Program-made: the position numbers and the translations under genes
Source: Metabacillus rhizolycopersici
Lineage (GTDB): Bacteria; Bacillota; Bacilli; Bacillales; Bacillaceae
Assembly (NCBI RefSeq): GCF_020075705.1
Contig: NZ_JAIQUM010000085.1
Coordinates: forward strand, 1-18,689
Reading direction: 5' to 3'
Length of the DNA stretch: 18,689 bases
Notes under the pieces: model-generated
What the model was told of the DNA's origin: nothing
What the model saw: the letters and a program-made list of their open reading frames with translations, nothing else
The model's database searches: none
Shown here: in pieces, positions 6,542-13,979 of the stretch
How the letters are laid out: each line of letters opens with the position of its first letter
How positions within the stretch are numbered: position 1 is the first letter of the stretch

Positions 6542-6601
6542 TTTATCCCCACTTAGACTTCCTCGATTAGGGGGTTTTACTACCCGTTATTCTGCGATAA
6601 A
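6542..6601 (+). repeat. Dispersed hairpin repeat, copy C
   Basis: Copy C is the shortest at 60 bp, starting TTTATCCCC and ending GCGATAAA, with CCCC and GGGGG as the core arms. Its final 32 bases (6570-6601) match copy A at 23 positions without gaps. A second hairpin, GACTTaCC/GGcAAGTC, lies at 6477-6496, and an AGACTTCC direct repeat occurs at about 6510 and 6561. Confidence 0.6.
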
Positions 6602-6630
6602 TAGCAAAATCAAACTGCTACTTCGAGACA

Positions 6631-6855
6631 TTACCACCACGTCCATTTATCCCAGCTATTTTCTTTCTCATCATTCCATGCATAATTGTCTTTGTGGTTA
6701 TTATACTTATCTTTGTCTTTATCCTCACCACAGTACCAATCTCTCCAAATATCAATTGATTCTTGACAAGAGTTACCTTTTTTATAGCATCCATCCCAAT
6801 ACTTATCCCACTCTTTATCCTTATCCCACTTATTATTGAATTCATATTGAATCAC
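6631..6855 (-). CDS. Possible Trp/Lys/Asp-rich small protein
   Basis: The open frame gives 74 residues with 10 Trp, many Lys-Asp pairs and two Cys, built on short WDK-like units (KWDKDKEWDKYW, DEKENSWDKWTWW). This composition is unlikely from random sequence and recalls low-complexity surface or spore-associated proteins. The GTG start at 6853-6855 has no convincing ribosome binding site, and the frame closes upstream. The opposite strand gives a hydrophobic frame, as expected for an antisense shadow. It is uncertain whether the gene is intact. Confidence 0.4.
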   Translation of the reverse strand: MIQYEFNNKWDKDKEWDKYWDGCYKKGNSCQESIDIWRDWYCGEDKDKDKYNNHKDNYAWNDEKENSWDKWTWW

Positions 6856-7103
6856 TTGATGATGAACATCTCTTGGCTCGACTCGTCATCAATGTTTTGG
6901 TTATCGCAATTTTTTATTATTTTAGTTGGTTCTATAGTTATTGTAAGTTGTTTTTTTCAAAAATATAAAAGCGACTTCAAGTAGTCGAATTTACCTAACT
7001 TTTCAAATAAAGCTTAAAATTATTTGAATTCCATACTTGTACCTTACGAAACGATAGCTGCTTTCATAAAATGAAGTATCACATAATAAAGGTGGTGAAC
7101 TTT

Positions 7104-7193
7104 ATGGGTGGTCACAATTTTGGTAGCAGTTTCGCTTTAATCGTTGTTTTATTTATCCTTTTAATCATTGTTGGTTCAGCATTTGTTTACTAA
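7104..7193 (+). CDS. yjcZ: YjcZ-family tiny transmembrane sporulation protein
   Basis: This 29-residue protein has a short Gly/His/Asn head (MGGHNFGSS) and a single membrane helix, FALIVVLFILLIIVGSAFVY. It matches the Bacillus family of tiny membrane proteins named YjcZ, which are often present in multiple copies and linked to sporulation. The FALIVVLFILLIIVG core is the family signature. The ATG at 7104 has AAAGGTGGTG about 7 nt upstream. The gene is monocistronic with its own terminator at 7255. Molecular function is not established. Confidence 0.9.
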   Translation: MGGHNFGSSFALIVVLFILLIIVGSAFVY

Positions 7194-7254
7194 GATTTCG
7201 AGCATAATTCCCCTCTTCATCCCCTAATACCCATCACACCTTATTCTGTCTATA

Positions 7255-7285
7255 GAAAGGGCGAATCTCCTCGCTCTTTCTTTTT
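7255..7285 (+). terminator. Intrinsic terminator after yjcZ
   Basis: GAAAGGGCGA (7255-7264) pairs with TCGCTCTTTC (7271-7280), one G-U, around a 6-nt loop, followed by TTTTT. Confidence 0.88.
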
Positions 7286-7334
7286 ATTTATTCCAGTTAG
7301 CAAATGCCATGTTTTATAGTTTACTAAACGACAG

Positions 7335-7381
7335 AAAGACGTCCATCCCTCTAGTTGAAGAAGGGGATGAACGTCTTTTTT
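7335..7381. terminator. Hairpin terminator at the 3' end of the TerC-family gene
   Basis: An AAAGACGT-CATCCC arm pairs with GGGGATG-ACGTCTTT around a loop of about 12 nt. It ends in TTTTTT on the plus strand and in TTTCTGT on the minus strand. It starts 9 bp after the stop of the minus-strand gene. Confidence 0.75.
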
Positions 7382-7389
7382 GACTTCAT

Positions 7390-8100
7390 TTAGTTAGATC
7401 CAGTATTAGCTAATACTGATTCCTTTTGGCTTTTCTCAGACTTTGATTTTTGATTCTTAGCTTGTTTTAATTTTGCTAATCCTATCACAGCTACGATGAC
7501 TAAAATCTCAAATCCATATTTTACAAATCCATTAGCGAAAATTCCACTTAAGAAACCTTCCCCAACGATCATTTTTGATGCTGTCCAAGCTAAGATCGCA
7601 GCACCAATTGTAATAATAATTGGGTAACGGTCGATCCATTTTAAGATAATTGTACTCCCCCACATAACCACTGGAACAGAGATTAATAATCCAAGTACGA
7701 CAAGTGTCATGTTACCATGTGAAGCACCTGCAACTGCTAATACGTTATCTAGACCCATTAATGTGTCAGCAATAAGAACAGTACGAAGTGCTGCCCAAAA
7801 GTTAGCTCCAGCTTTCACATCACCATGATCACCGTCATCAACAAGCAATTTGTACGCAATGATGATTAATAAAAGACCTCCGACTAAATGCAAACCAGGA
7901 ATTTCCAATAACCAAACAACTGCTAGTGTTGCTACAACTCGAATCGCAATAGCACCAACTGAACCCCATAAAATTACTTTCTTCTGCTGTTGTTTCGGCA
8001 GGTTTCTTGCTGCAAGCCCAATCAGGATGGCATTATCTCCAGCTAAAACTAAATCAATCATTATTATCGCTAAAAGTGCAGTTAAAAATTCCATTTCCAT
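7390..8100 (-). CDS. yjbE: TerC/YjbE-family integral membrane protein, probable Mn2+ exporter
   Basis: This 236-residue polytopic protein has the two repeated acidic membrane motifs of the TerC family: IDLVLAGDNAILIGLA (15-30) and IADTLMGLDNVLAVAG (110-125). Asp16, Asp22, Asn23, Asp112, Asp118 and Asn119 are likely metal ligands. About seven hydrophobic segments follow, then a basic, Ser-rich cytosolic tail (KLKQAKNQKSKSEKSQ). TerC proteins behind yybP-ykoY riboswitches export Mn2+, and in B. subtilis members help load secreted enzymes with the metal. The riboswitch is present here, which supports Mn2+ as substrate. The ATG at 8098 has AGGGGG 7 nt upstream. The YjbE subgroup assignment rests on remembered similarity; MeeF/MeeY-type paralogues are the alternative. 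Confidence 0.92.
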   Translation of the reverse strand: MEMEFLTALLAIIMIDLVLAGDNAILIGLAARNLPKQQQKKVILWGSVGAIAIRVVATLAVVWLLEIPGLHLVGGLLLIIIAYKLLVDDGDHGDVKAGANFWAALRTVLIADTLMGLDNVLAVAGASHGNMTLVVLGLLISVPVVMWGSTIILKWIDRYPIIITIGAAILAWTASKMIVGEGFLSGIFANGFVKYGFEILVIVAVIGLAKLKQAKNQKSKSEKSQKESVLANTGSN

Positions 8101-8167
8101 TTGTATACCCCCTATAAAAATTATATTTTACTATTTTCAAATAGTTATAAATTCAAAAATAGTTATT

Positions 8168-8210
8168 TCAACAAAAATAAAGAGACCTTTGCCATAGTGG
8201 CAAAGGTCTC
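8168..8210 (-). terminator. Expression-platform terminator of the Mn2+ riboswitch
   Basis: On the minus strand, GAGACCTTTGCCA pairs with TGGCAAAGGTCTC (8182-8194 with 8198-8210, 13 bp) around a 3-nt loop, then TTTATTTTT. Its 5' arm contains CCTTTGC, the partner of the aptamer's first strand, so aptamer and terminator are mutually exclusive. Confidence 0.93.
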
Positions 8211-8302
8211 GCTAAGCACAAAATGTGCCAACAAAGCCGATGAACTAAGTTCATGTAATGACGACTTTGTTTCAGGATTATCCTGACGCTACTCCCCTTT
8301 AC
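8186..8302 (-). ncRNA. yybP-ykoY manganese riboswitch aptamer
   Basis: Read on the minus strand, the leader begins GTAAAGGGGAGTAGC (AGTAGC being a hallmark of this class) and ends GCTTAGCGAGACCTTTGC. The P1 stem is GTAAAGG (8296-8302) with CCTTTGC (8186-8192). Internal helices include CAGGAT/ATCCTG, ATGAACT/AGTTCAT and GCACA/TGTGC. The class binds Mn2+ between two conserved loops. Because the P1 3' strand is also the terminator's 5' arm, metal binding should prevent termination and switch the TerC-family gene on. The downstream gene and the platform agree with this class. Confidence 0.93.
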
Positions 8303-8341
8303 GGTGGAAGTTAACTTTATTTCGTTCTTTTGATATTGTTT

Positions 8342-8371
8342 ATTATACTGCAACATATAGGCATATGTCTA
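8342..8371 (-). promoter_or_regulatory. Sigma-A promoter of the riboswitch/TerC-family transcript
   Basis: TAGACA (8366-8371), an 18-bp spacer and perfect TATAAT (8342-8347) on the minus strand. Transcription would start near 8335, about 30 nt before the aptamer. Confidence 0.7.
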
Positions 8372-8463
8372 TACTTTTTGTTAATCAATCTTACAAAAAG
8401 TGGGTGATTCATTCTAAATTACCACAAGGACTTTCCTTAGATAAGTACTTTTATTCTATATAT

Positions 8464-9909
8464 TTAAGCCAATGGCAACTGAAGAGATATCATTGTCTGC
8501 TCTCCAGAACTTTCCTTTAAAGACATATCCCCACCTTGCGCCTTTGCTAAAAGCAAACTAAATGATAGTCCTAGACCAAGACCTCTTTCAACATGCTTTT
8601 TATTTTCACCACGATAAAATCGTTCAAAAATAAATGGCTGATTTTGTTTAGGAATACCATACCCATTATCGATTACATCCAAAGAAATAAATGAACCCTC
8701 TCGATAAAGCTCTACAGAAATTCTTCCCATTTCCCTTCCCTTTACTGCATGAAGACTATTGTTTAATAAGTTCACTAAAATTTGTTGTAGCCTGACATGG
8801 TCACCTAGTGCTATAAGCTTTTCTTCATGAGTAGTAAACGTAAGTTTTATCTGTTCCAATTGAGCTTGATGAACAATTTCCCATTGATAAACGATTTCTT
8901 TCACTACACGGCATATATCGATTTCTTCTATATTTACTTTAATGGAACCCGCACTAAAGCTATTGAAATCTAATAAATCCTCTACCATACTTTGTAGCCT
9001 TTTCGCTTCCCTTAATGACATTTGCAAAAACTCTTTTTTACGATCCACTGAAACAACATCATCATTTACTGCTTGAATTAGTGCACTAACAGAAGTAATT
9101 GGTGTTTTTAATTCATGTGTCACACCTGCTAATAATTCAGTCCTTAACGATTCAAGCTGCTGAAGGCGATGGGCCATTTCATTAAAAGAGACAACAAGTT
9201 GATGCAATTCTTTTTCTTGAACATCCTCATTCAACTCAATATCATAATTCCCTCTCATTAGCTCTCCTGCTGCTTCTGCCACTTGTTCAACAGGTTTAGC
9301 TAATTTCCTCGATAACGAATAAATGACAAACCATCCCAAAAGAGCTAGCCCGAAAAGAAGTAATGCTAGTAACTCATACTCTTCCTTATTTATATTTGTT
9401 AAATTTGGAATCGGTTGAATGATAAACACTGCCCCAATGGTCTCTTCTTCATAAACAATTGGGGAAATAACAGCATAAGCCGTACGATCATGATTTGAGG
9501 AAATTTTCTCTACCGTGATCTCCTCTGGTATTTCCATTAACTCAATTAGCTTCCTATTTTGCCCCTCATTTCCTAGACCTGGGCCCCTTGGACCTGGTGA
9601 CAGCAGATTGCCCTCTTTCGTTTTGATATAGAAATGTAACGGCTCCCTATTGTTTAGGAATCTCTCCCGTTCTTCTAGAATAAATGGAAGTTGTGGACTT
9701 ACGACAATACCTCCATTCTCATCAACAGATCGATCTGAAAGTTCTTGCGCAACTAATTTTGTTAATGCTAACTTGCTTTCAATCGTAGTGTGTCTTATCC
9801 AAAATATTGATACGATCGCGATTAGAATAAGTCCAATAACTAAAGTAAGTAAATACCTTCTTGTCCAATAATAGAGTAGTGGGGTTTTAGCCTTTTTTCT
9901 ATTTAACAT
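8464..9909 (-). CDS. HAMP-domain sensor histidine kinase (partner of the upstream OmpR-type regulator)
   Basis: This membrane histidine kinase has 481 residues. TM1 lies near 19-38 and an extracytoplasmic sensor of about 140 residues near 39-177, with a Gly/Pro-rich SPGPRGPGLG loop. TM2 is near 178-198 and the HAMP domain near 199-251. The HisKA H-box is AGVTHELKTPIT with His265. The ATPase domain carries N-box NLLNNSLHAV, G1 DNGYGIP, F-box FERFYRG and G2 GLGLGLSF. The open frame runs 20 codons further up. I chose the ATG at 9907-9909 because it overlaps the regulator's end by 11 nt and gives the usual short cytosolic N-terminus, though its ribosome binding site is weak, so translational coupling is likely. 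The stimulus is unknown. The adjacent exporter operon suggests envelope stress or an antimicrobial (inference). Confidence 0.94.
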   Translation of the reverse strand: MLNRKKAKTPLLYYWTRRYLLTLVIGLILIAIVSIFWIRHTTIESKLALTKLVAQELSDRSVDENGGIVVSPQLPFILEERERFLNNREPLHFYIKTKEGNLLSPGPRGPGLGNEGQNRKLIELMEIPEEITVEKISSNHDRTAYAVISPIVYEEETIGAVFIIQPIPNLTNINKEEYELLALLLFGLALLGWFVIYSLSRKLAKPVEQVAEAAGELMRGNYDIELNEDVQEKELHQLVVSFNEMAHRLQQLESLRTELLAGVTHELKTPITSVSALIQAVNDDVVSVDRKKEFLQMSLREAKRLQSMVEDLLDFNSFSAGSIKVNIEEIDICRVVKEIVYQWEIVHQAQLEQIKLTFTTHEEKLIALGDHVRLQQILVNLLNNSLHAVKGREMGRISVELYREGSFISLDVIDNGYGIPKQNQPFIFERFYRGENKKHVERGLGLGLSFSLLLAKAQGGDMSLKESSGEQTMISLQLPLA

Positions 9910-10579
9910 AGAATTGGTAACCCAAGCCACGAAGTGTTTTAATCTCTCCATCCGCCTTATCCCACCCACTTAATAATTTACGAATTCGCTTAATTGCAAG
10001 ATCAACAGCACGATCACTTCCTTCATAATCATACCCCCACACATTTTCGATTAACTGTTCTCTTGTGAATGTATGGTTGGGGTTTTCTGCCAAAAAAAGA
10101 AACAATGAAAGATCTCTCGGAGTAAATTGTATTTCTACTCCATTTAAAAAAACCTGATGAGCACGCAAATTGATTTTCAATGTGCCATATAGTTTTACTT
10201 GTTCTGCTTCTTCTAGTTGCGGTGATCTTCTTAAAACGGCACTCACTCTGGCCAGTACTTCCTCGGCAACAAATGGCTTTGTGATGTAATCATCTGCTCC
10301 TCCATCGAACCCTTGTAATTTTTGATTCATATCTGATAATGCAGTGATCATGATAACCGGACAGGAGCTTTTTTCGCGAATTTTTTCTAATACTCGAAAG
10401 CCATCGAGTTGTGGCATCATAACATCTAATAATATAAGGGCTGGCTTCACTTCTTCAGCTTTTTGTAAAGCCTCAATGCCATTGTAGGCGTAGTGAACAG
10501 CATATCCCTCTTTTTCTAGGTATGCACCTAACACCATTGAAATCGCGATTTCATCTTCGACAACTAAAATTGTTTTCAT
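9899..10579 (-). CDS. OmpR/PhoB-family response regulator
   Basis: The 226-residue protein has a receiver domain (1-118) and a winged-helix DNA-binding domain (about 130-226). In the receiver, Glu8/Asp9 form the acidic pocket, Asp52 in LILLDVMMP is the phosphorylation site, MITALSD carries the conserved Thr and DDYITKPF the Lys. The C-terminal domain shows FTPRDLSLFLFLAENPNHTF, VWGYDYEGSDRAVDLAIKRI and the terminal RGLGYQF. The start at 10577-10579 (MKTILVVED) has AAGGG upstream and fits the family. The open frame goes 31 codons further without support. The kinase gene follows with an 11-nt overlap. A terminator at 10812 separates this pair from the exporter operon, so it should have its own promoter in 10580-10800. 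Confidence 0.95.
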   Translation of the reverse strand: MKTILVVEDEIAISMVLGAYLEKEGYAVHYAYNGIEALQKAEEVKPALILLDVMMPQLDGFRVLEKIREKSSCPVIMITALSDMNQKLQGFDGGADDYITKPFVAEEVLARVSAVLRRSPQLEEAEQVKLYGTLKINLRAHQVFLNGVEIQFTPRDLSLFLFLAENPNHTFTREQLIENVWGYDYEGSDRAVDLAIKRIRKLLSGWDKADGEIKTLRGLGYQFYVK

Positions 10580-10689
10580 AGCATTTTTCCCTTTTTTCTT
10601 TTGATTATAACGTAACTTTATACAAAACGAATATGAACTATTCATGCAAACATTTGAACTGAAGGAAAACATGGAGTTAACCTACAAGA

Positions 10690-10703
10690 CTCATTCCAAT
10701 GAG
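10690..10703. repeat. Dyad upstream of the response regulator gene
   Basis: CTCATT-CC-AATGAG is a perfect 6+2+6 inverted repeat about 110 bp before the regulator start. It could be an operator. Nothing else identifies it. Confidence 0.25.
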
Positions 10704-10811
10704 GGGTGGCACAAGCTTGCTTTACATTAAGTTTTTGAAGCACACACTAGTCTTTTTACAAGCTATTTTAAATTTAGGTAGTTAGCGGGTTCCGTCCCAT
10801 TTCCTTTATAG

Positions 10812-10848
10812 AAAAAAGGAGTATGACCATCTAAATTTGTCATCCTCC
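10812..10848 (-). terminator. Intrinsic terminator after the exporter operon
   Basis: On the minus strand GGAGGATGAC pairs with GTCATACTCC (one mismatch) around an 11-nt loop and is followed by TTTTTT. It lies about 16 bp after the permease stop. Confidence 0.85.
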
Positions 10849-10863
10849 TCTAAATGTAACTCT

Positions 10864-12039
10864 TTATTGTCTTAATGCTTCTAACGGACTTAAGTTTGCT
10901 GCTTTGTTGGCTGGGAAAATTCCAAAGGCAACTCCAATGATGATGGAGAAACTTACTGCAACACCTACCGCCAGCCAAGATATTGATACAGCCATGTCTA
11001 ATATGGAAGAAAGCACCTCTGCACTTCCAATTCCGATCAGGACACCGAGTAATCCACCAAGACCACTTAATACTATTGCTTCTATTAAAAATTGCGTTAG
11101 TATATCTTTCTTTTTCGCACCAATTGCTTTACGAATTCCGATTTCTCTCGTTCTTTCTGTTACAGATACTAACATAATATTCATAATTCCAATCCCACCG
11201 ACAATGAGAGAAATACTAGCAATACCTGCAAGCAAGAGTGTCATTGTGTCTGTTACGGATGATAATGCATCTGAAATATCTGATTGATTACGAACATTGT
11301 AGCTCGTTTCATCTCCACTAAATTGGTTGTATAAGAAACGTTCCATTTTTGCCATCCCAATTTCAACTGTATCTTCAGAGGCCATTTTAACATCAACTGA
11401 ATTAATAACTGTTTGACCTAAGAAGCGTTGTGCTGTTGTAAAAGGTATAAGAACCATATCGTCTACAGAACCTTGTAGCTCTTCACCTTGTTCTGCAAGA
11501 ACACCGACTACTTTAAACGTCGATCCATCTAACTTAACTTCATTCCCAACAGGGCTCGTAAAGCCAAATAACTCTGTAGCTACGTTTGAACCTAATAATA
11601 CGATTTTATTGCGGTTTTCCTGGTCTATATCTAAAATAAAACGACCAGAGCTAACTGTTGTATCCTTGACATTTTGATAAGTTGGTGTTACCCCACTAAT
11701 AGAGACACTATCCATGCTTGTTGTTCCATTTTTCACTGTACCACTTCCTGAAACAGTTGGCGACACAGCTTCTACTTCTGAGTATTCCTCAAATGCCATC
11801 ACTTCATCATAATCAACGACTTCTTCGCTACTTGAATTCCCTTGAATATTGACGGACACCATTGTCGTTCCTAATGATGATACATCTTCGGAAACGGATT
11901 GTGAGGCTCCCTGACCTAGCGAGACCAGGGCGATAACTGCTGAAACCCCGATGATAATACCTAACATCGTTAAAAAAGCTCTTAGTTTATTTATCACGAT
12001 ATTTTTAATTGCAATTTTAATGGCTTGACCTAGCTTCAA
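10864..12039 (-). CDS. MacB-type ABC transporter permease (YknZ-like)
   Basis: This 391-residue permease has the MacB layout. A membrane helix lies near 21-43 in RAFLTMLGIIIGVSAVIALVS. An extracytoplasmic MacB-PCD domain of about 220 residues follows, then an FtsX domain with three C-terminal helices (near 265-290, 315-340 and 355-380). The conserved VTERTREIGIRKAIGAKK loop, which contacts the ATPase, is present. In this family a dimer uses ATP hydrolysis as mechanotransmission to drive export through the adaptor. The start is a TTG (12037-12039) with GGAGGTGG 7 nt upstream. It overlaps the ATPase stop by 3 nt. In B. subtilis YknWXYZ protects against the SdpC toxin. No YknW-like gene is seen here and the substrate is unknown. 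Confidence 0.94.
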   Translation of the reverse strand: MKLGQAIKIAIKNIVINKLRAFLTMLGIIIGVSAVIALVSLGQGASQSVSEDVSSLGTTMVSVNIQGNSSSEEVVDYDEVMAFEEYSEVEAVSPTVSGSGTVKNGTTSMDSVSISGVTPTYQNVKDTTVSSGRFILDIDQENRNKIVLLGSNVATELFGFTSPVGNEVKLDGSTFKVVGVLAEQGEELQGSVDDMVLIPFTTAQRFLGQTVINSVDVKMASEDTVEIGMAKMERFLYNQFSGDETSYNVRNQSDISDALSSVTDTMTLLLAGIASISLIVGGIGIMNIMLVSVTERTREIGIRKAIGAKKKDILTQFLIEAIVLSGLGGLLGVLIGIGSAEVLSSILDMAVSISWLAVGVAVSFSIIIGVAFGIFPANKAANLSPLEALRQ

Positions 12040-12737
12040 TGGACCACCACCTCCCTTGTTTCTGAAATTTTGCCATCTTGAATTCGAATGACACGCTTCG
12101 CTTGTTTGGCAACTTCTAAATCATGTGTAATTAAGATGATCGTATGACCTTGGCTATTTAATTCTTTTATCAAATTCATGACCTCAATGCCCGTTTTACT
12201 ATCTAATGCCCCTGTTGGTTCATCAGCAAGTAGAATCGGCGGATTCCCAGCAAGCGCGCGGGCAATCGCCACACGCTGCTGCTGTCCTCCAGATAATTCG
12301 GTTGGTCGATGGCCAGCACGTTCAGTCAAACCAACCTTTTCCAATGCACCCATCGCAATTTCTTTTCTACTATTACTATTTAAACCTCGATAAATGAGAG
12401 GAAGTTCTACATTTTCATATGCAGACTGTTTCTGCAATAGATTAAATGATTGAAAAATAAACCCGATTTTCTGATTACGCACATCTGCTAATTGCCTTTG
12501 CTTTAGTGAAAATACATCTTGCCCATCAAGGTAATATTCACCATCGTCTGGGACATCAAGGCAGCCAATCATATTCATAAGAGTTGATTTTCCAGAACCT
12601 GATGGACCAATAATCGCGATGAAATCTCCTTTGTTTACAGAAAAACTGACATCATCTAACGCTTTTACGATTTCTCCTCCAAGCGTATAATATTTGCTTA
12701 CATTTCGAATCTCGACAATGCGCTGTTCTTCAATCAT
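12036..12737 (-). CDS. MacB/LolD-type ABC transporter ATP-binding protein (YknY-like)
   Basis: The 233-residue ATPase carries all the motifs: Walker A GPSGSGKST (44-52), Q-loop IFQSFNLL (94-101), signature LSGGQQQRVAIARAL (148-162), Walker B ILLADEPTGALD (168-179) and the H-loop His in LITHD (His205). The LNMIGCLD-like and DEPTGALD forms are typical of the MacB/LolD export subclass. It would sit on the cytosolic face with the permease product. The ATG overlaps the adaptor's stop (ATGA), and its own stop overlaps the permease start, so the three genes form a translationally coupled operon. Confidence 0.96.
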   Translation of the reverse strand: MIEEQRIVEIRNVSKYYTLGGEIVKALDDVSFSVNKGDFIAIIGPSGSGKSTLMNMIGCLDVPDDGEYYLDGQDVFSLKQRQLADVRNQKIGFIFQSFNLLQKQSAYENVELPLIYRGLNSNSRKEIAMGALEKVGLTERAGHRPTELSGGQQQRVAIARALAGNPPILLADEPTGALDSKTGIEVMNLIKELNSQGHTIILITHDLEVAKQAKRVIRIQDGKISETREVVVH

Positions 12738-13774
12738 TGACCCATGCCTCCTCGATTTCCACCTTGTCCCGTACCACCTTGAGGCATTTGTCCTCTGTCT
12801 GGCATCTCTCCACCCGGGAATCCTCCTTGCATCATTTCTCTCATATCACTCTCAGAATCATCACTTGATTGAAGTGTAGGTAATATGACAACTTCTCCCT
12901 CATTTAGACCACTAACAATTTCAGCTACTTCTTCATTTTGTAGACCAACTTCTACTGTTTTTCCTGTTCCTTGTGGTGTAGAATTTGCTTCCCCGCTTGT
13001 CTCAGAATCTAAGCCTGATTGTTCATTTGTACTTCCTTCTGTAGACTCCTGAACTTGCACATAATATTGATCACCTTTTGTTTGAACAGCTTCAATTGGA
13101 ACCGTTATGACATTTTCCTTACTTTCCGTTGTAATGATCGCCTCTGCTGTCATTCCTACTTTTATATTTTCTGGTTCATTAATTGTCACATTTACTGCGT
13201 ATTGAGCAACACTACTTCCTTCTGATGTGTTTGCTTCTTTCGACACACTTGTTACAGTACCAGTGAATTCCGCATCAGGTAACGCACTTATATCAATCTG
13301 TGCAGTTTGTCCAACTTTCACCTTAGAAATATCTAGCTCATCAACATTTACAACCATTTGTAGATTGTTATAATCTGTTACTGCGATCATTTCAGTTCCC
13401 ATCGAAACTGTACCCTCTTCTTCAACATTTAACGTTGTAATTTCTCCTGAAAACGGCGCTTCAATTGGATCTAGATCGTCATCTTCAAATGTGATTAAGT
13501 CGTCGCCTTCTTCGACCGTATCACCAACTGCAACTAATACCTCTTCAACAACAGCATTATTTTCTTCAGCTAGGATTGTTTCCTCATTAATAGTAGAAAT
13601 GCTCCCAGTTCCACTTACCGTTACTTCAACATTTTCTAATTCTGCGACTGCAGTTTGTGTTTCCATTAAAGGTGCATTTGCTTCTTCTTTTTCACTATTA
13701 AAAATTCCATACGCTGTTGCTCCCCCAGCAATTACAACTATGAGCACTACGACACTTATCAACCATTTTTTCAT
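12734..13774 (-). CDS. HlyD/MacA-type membrane fusion (adaptor) protein (YknX-like)
   Basis: This 346-residue protein is anchored by one N-terminal helix (about 4-23, no lipobox Cys) with the rest outside the cell. It shows a biotinyl-lipoyl-like hairpin, split by a very short helical segment, with the halves VVEEVLVAVGDTVEEGDDLITF and DPIEAPFSGEITTLNVEEEGTVSMG. A beta-barrel domain (residues ~130-215, containing GQTAQIDISALP and GTVTSVS) and a membrane-proximal domain (NVITVPIEAV) follow. An Asp/Glu/Ser linker and a Gly/Met/Pro/Gln-rich tail (GGFPGGEMPDRGQMPQGG) end it. Such proteins link MacB-like permeases to substrates. The start has AGGAAGGAAG about 6 nt upstream and is first in the operon. 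The tail is longer and more repetitive than I expect for the family. Confidence 0.94.
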   Translation of the reverse strand: MKKWLISVVVLIVVIAGGATAYGIFNSEKEEANAPLMETQTAVAELENVEVTVSGTGSISTINEETILAEENNAVVEEVLVAVGDTVEEGDDLITFEDDDLDPIEAPFSGEITTLNVEEEGTVSMGTEMIAVTDYNNLQMVVNVDELDISKVKVGQTAQIDISALPDAEFTGTVTSVSKEANTSEGSSVAQYAVNVTINEPENIKVGMTAEAIITTESKENVITVPIEAVQTKGDQYYVQVQESTEGSTNEQSGLDSETSGEANSTPQGTGKTVEVGLQNEEVAEIVSGLNEGEVVILPTLQSSDDSESDMREMMQGGFPGGEMPDRGQMPQGGTGQGGNRGGMGQ

Positions 13775-13802
13775 TATTTTCTTCCTTCCTTGTTAAATAT
13801 GA

Positions 13803-13831
13803 TTAGTAAATTTAGAAACTTGTAATGTCAA
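13803..13831 (-). promoter_or_regulatory. Candidate proximal promoter of the exporter operon
   Basis: A perfect -35 TTGACA (13826-13831) and 17-bp spacer precede a poor -10 TACTAA (13803-13808) on the minus strand. The start would be about 20 nt before the adaptor ATG. It is one of two candidates; the other overlaps the direct repeat upstream. Confidence 0.35.
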
Positions 13832-13933
13832 AAACAATTCAGTTCTTGAAAATTTCCTCCTTAACTTGTTTCATCTATTTTTTTGTTTTTACTTACGCTT
13901 GCTATTTACATTGAATAGAATAAATCTTGAATG

Positions 13934-13950
13934 TGTCAGGTAAATGTCAG
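13934..13950 (-). promoter_or_regulatory. Direct repeat, candidate OmpR-type regulator site upstream of the exporter operon
   Basis: TGTCAG at 13934-13939 and 13945-13950 (CTGACA twice on the coding strand) are spaced exactly 11 bp apart. This is the geometry of tandem OmpR/PhoB-family dimers. The proximal CTGACA can double as a -35 box with TATTCA 16 bp downstream. The nearby two-component system is the obvious candidate regulator (inference). Confidence 0.45.
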
Positions 13951-13979
13951 AATGAAAAATGTTAATTTTAAAAACACAA

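Noticed and set aside
6618..6845. Second minus-strand frame overlapping the Trp-rich ORF
   Set aside because: Basic, Ile-rich, with no recognisable features; it is a frame-shifted shadow of the same DNA.
6763..6984. Plus-strand hydrophobic frame, possibly starting at 6859 (MMNISWLD...)
   Set aside because: No ribosome binding site at the TTG or either ATG, and its first half is the complement of the Trp/Lys/Asp-rich frame. The 41-residue part from 6859 could be a small membrane protein but cannot be supported.
7850..8286. Plus-strand frames opposite the TerC-family gene and its riboswitch
   Set aside because: They run across the aptamer and terminator structures and lack ribosome binding sites.
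10904..11287. Plus-strand frame opposite the permease gene
   Set aside because: It is antisense to a clear MacB-type coding sequence, and its Pro/Ser/Ile composition mirrors that gene.
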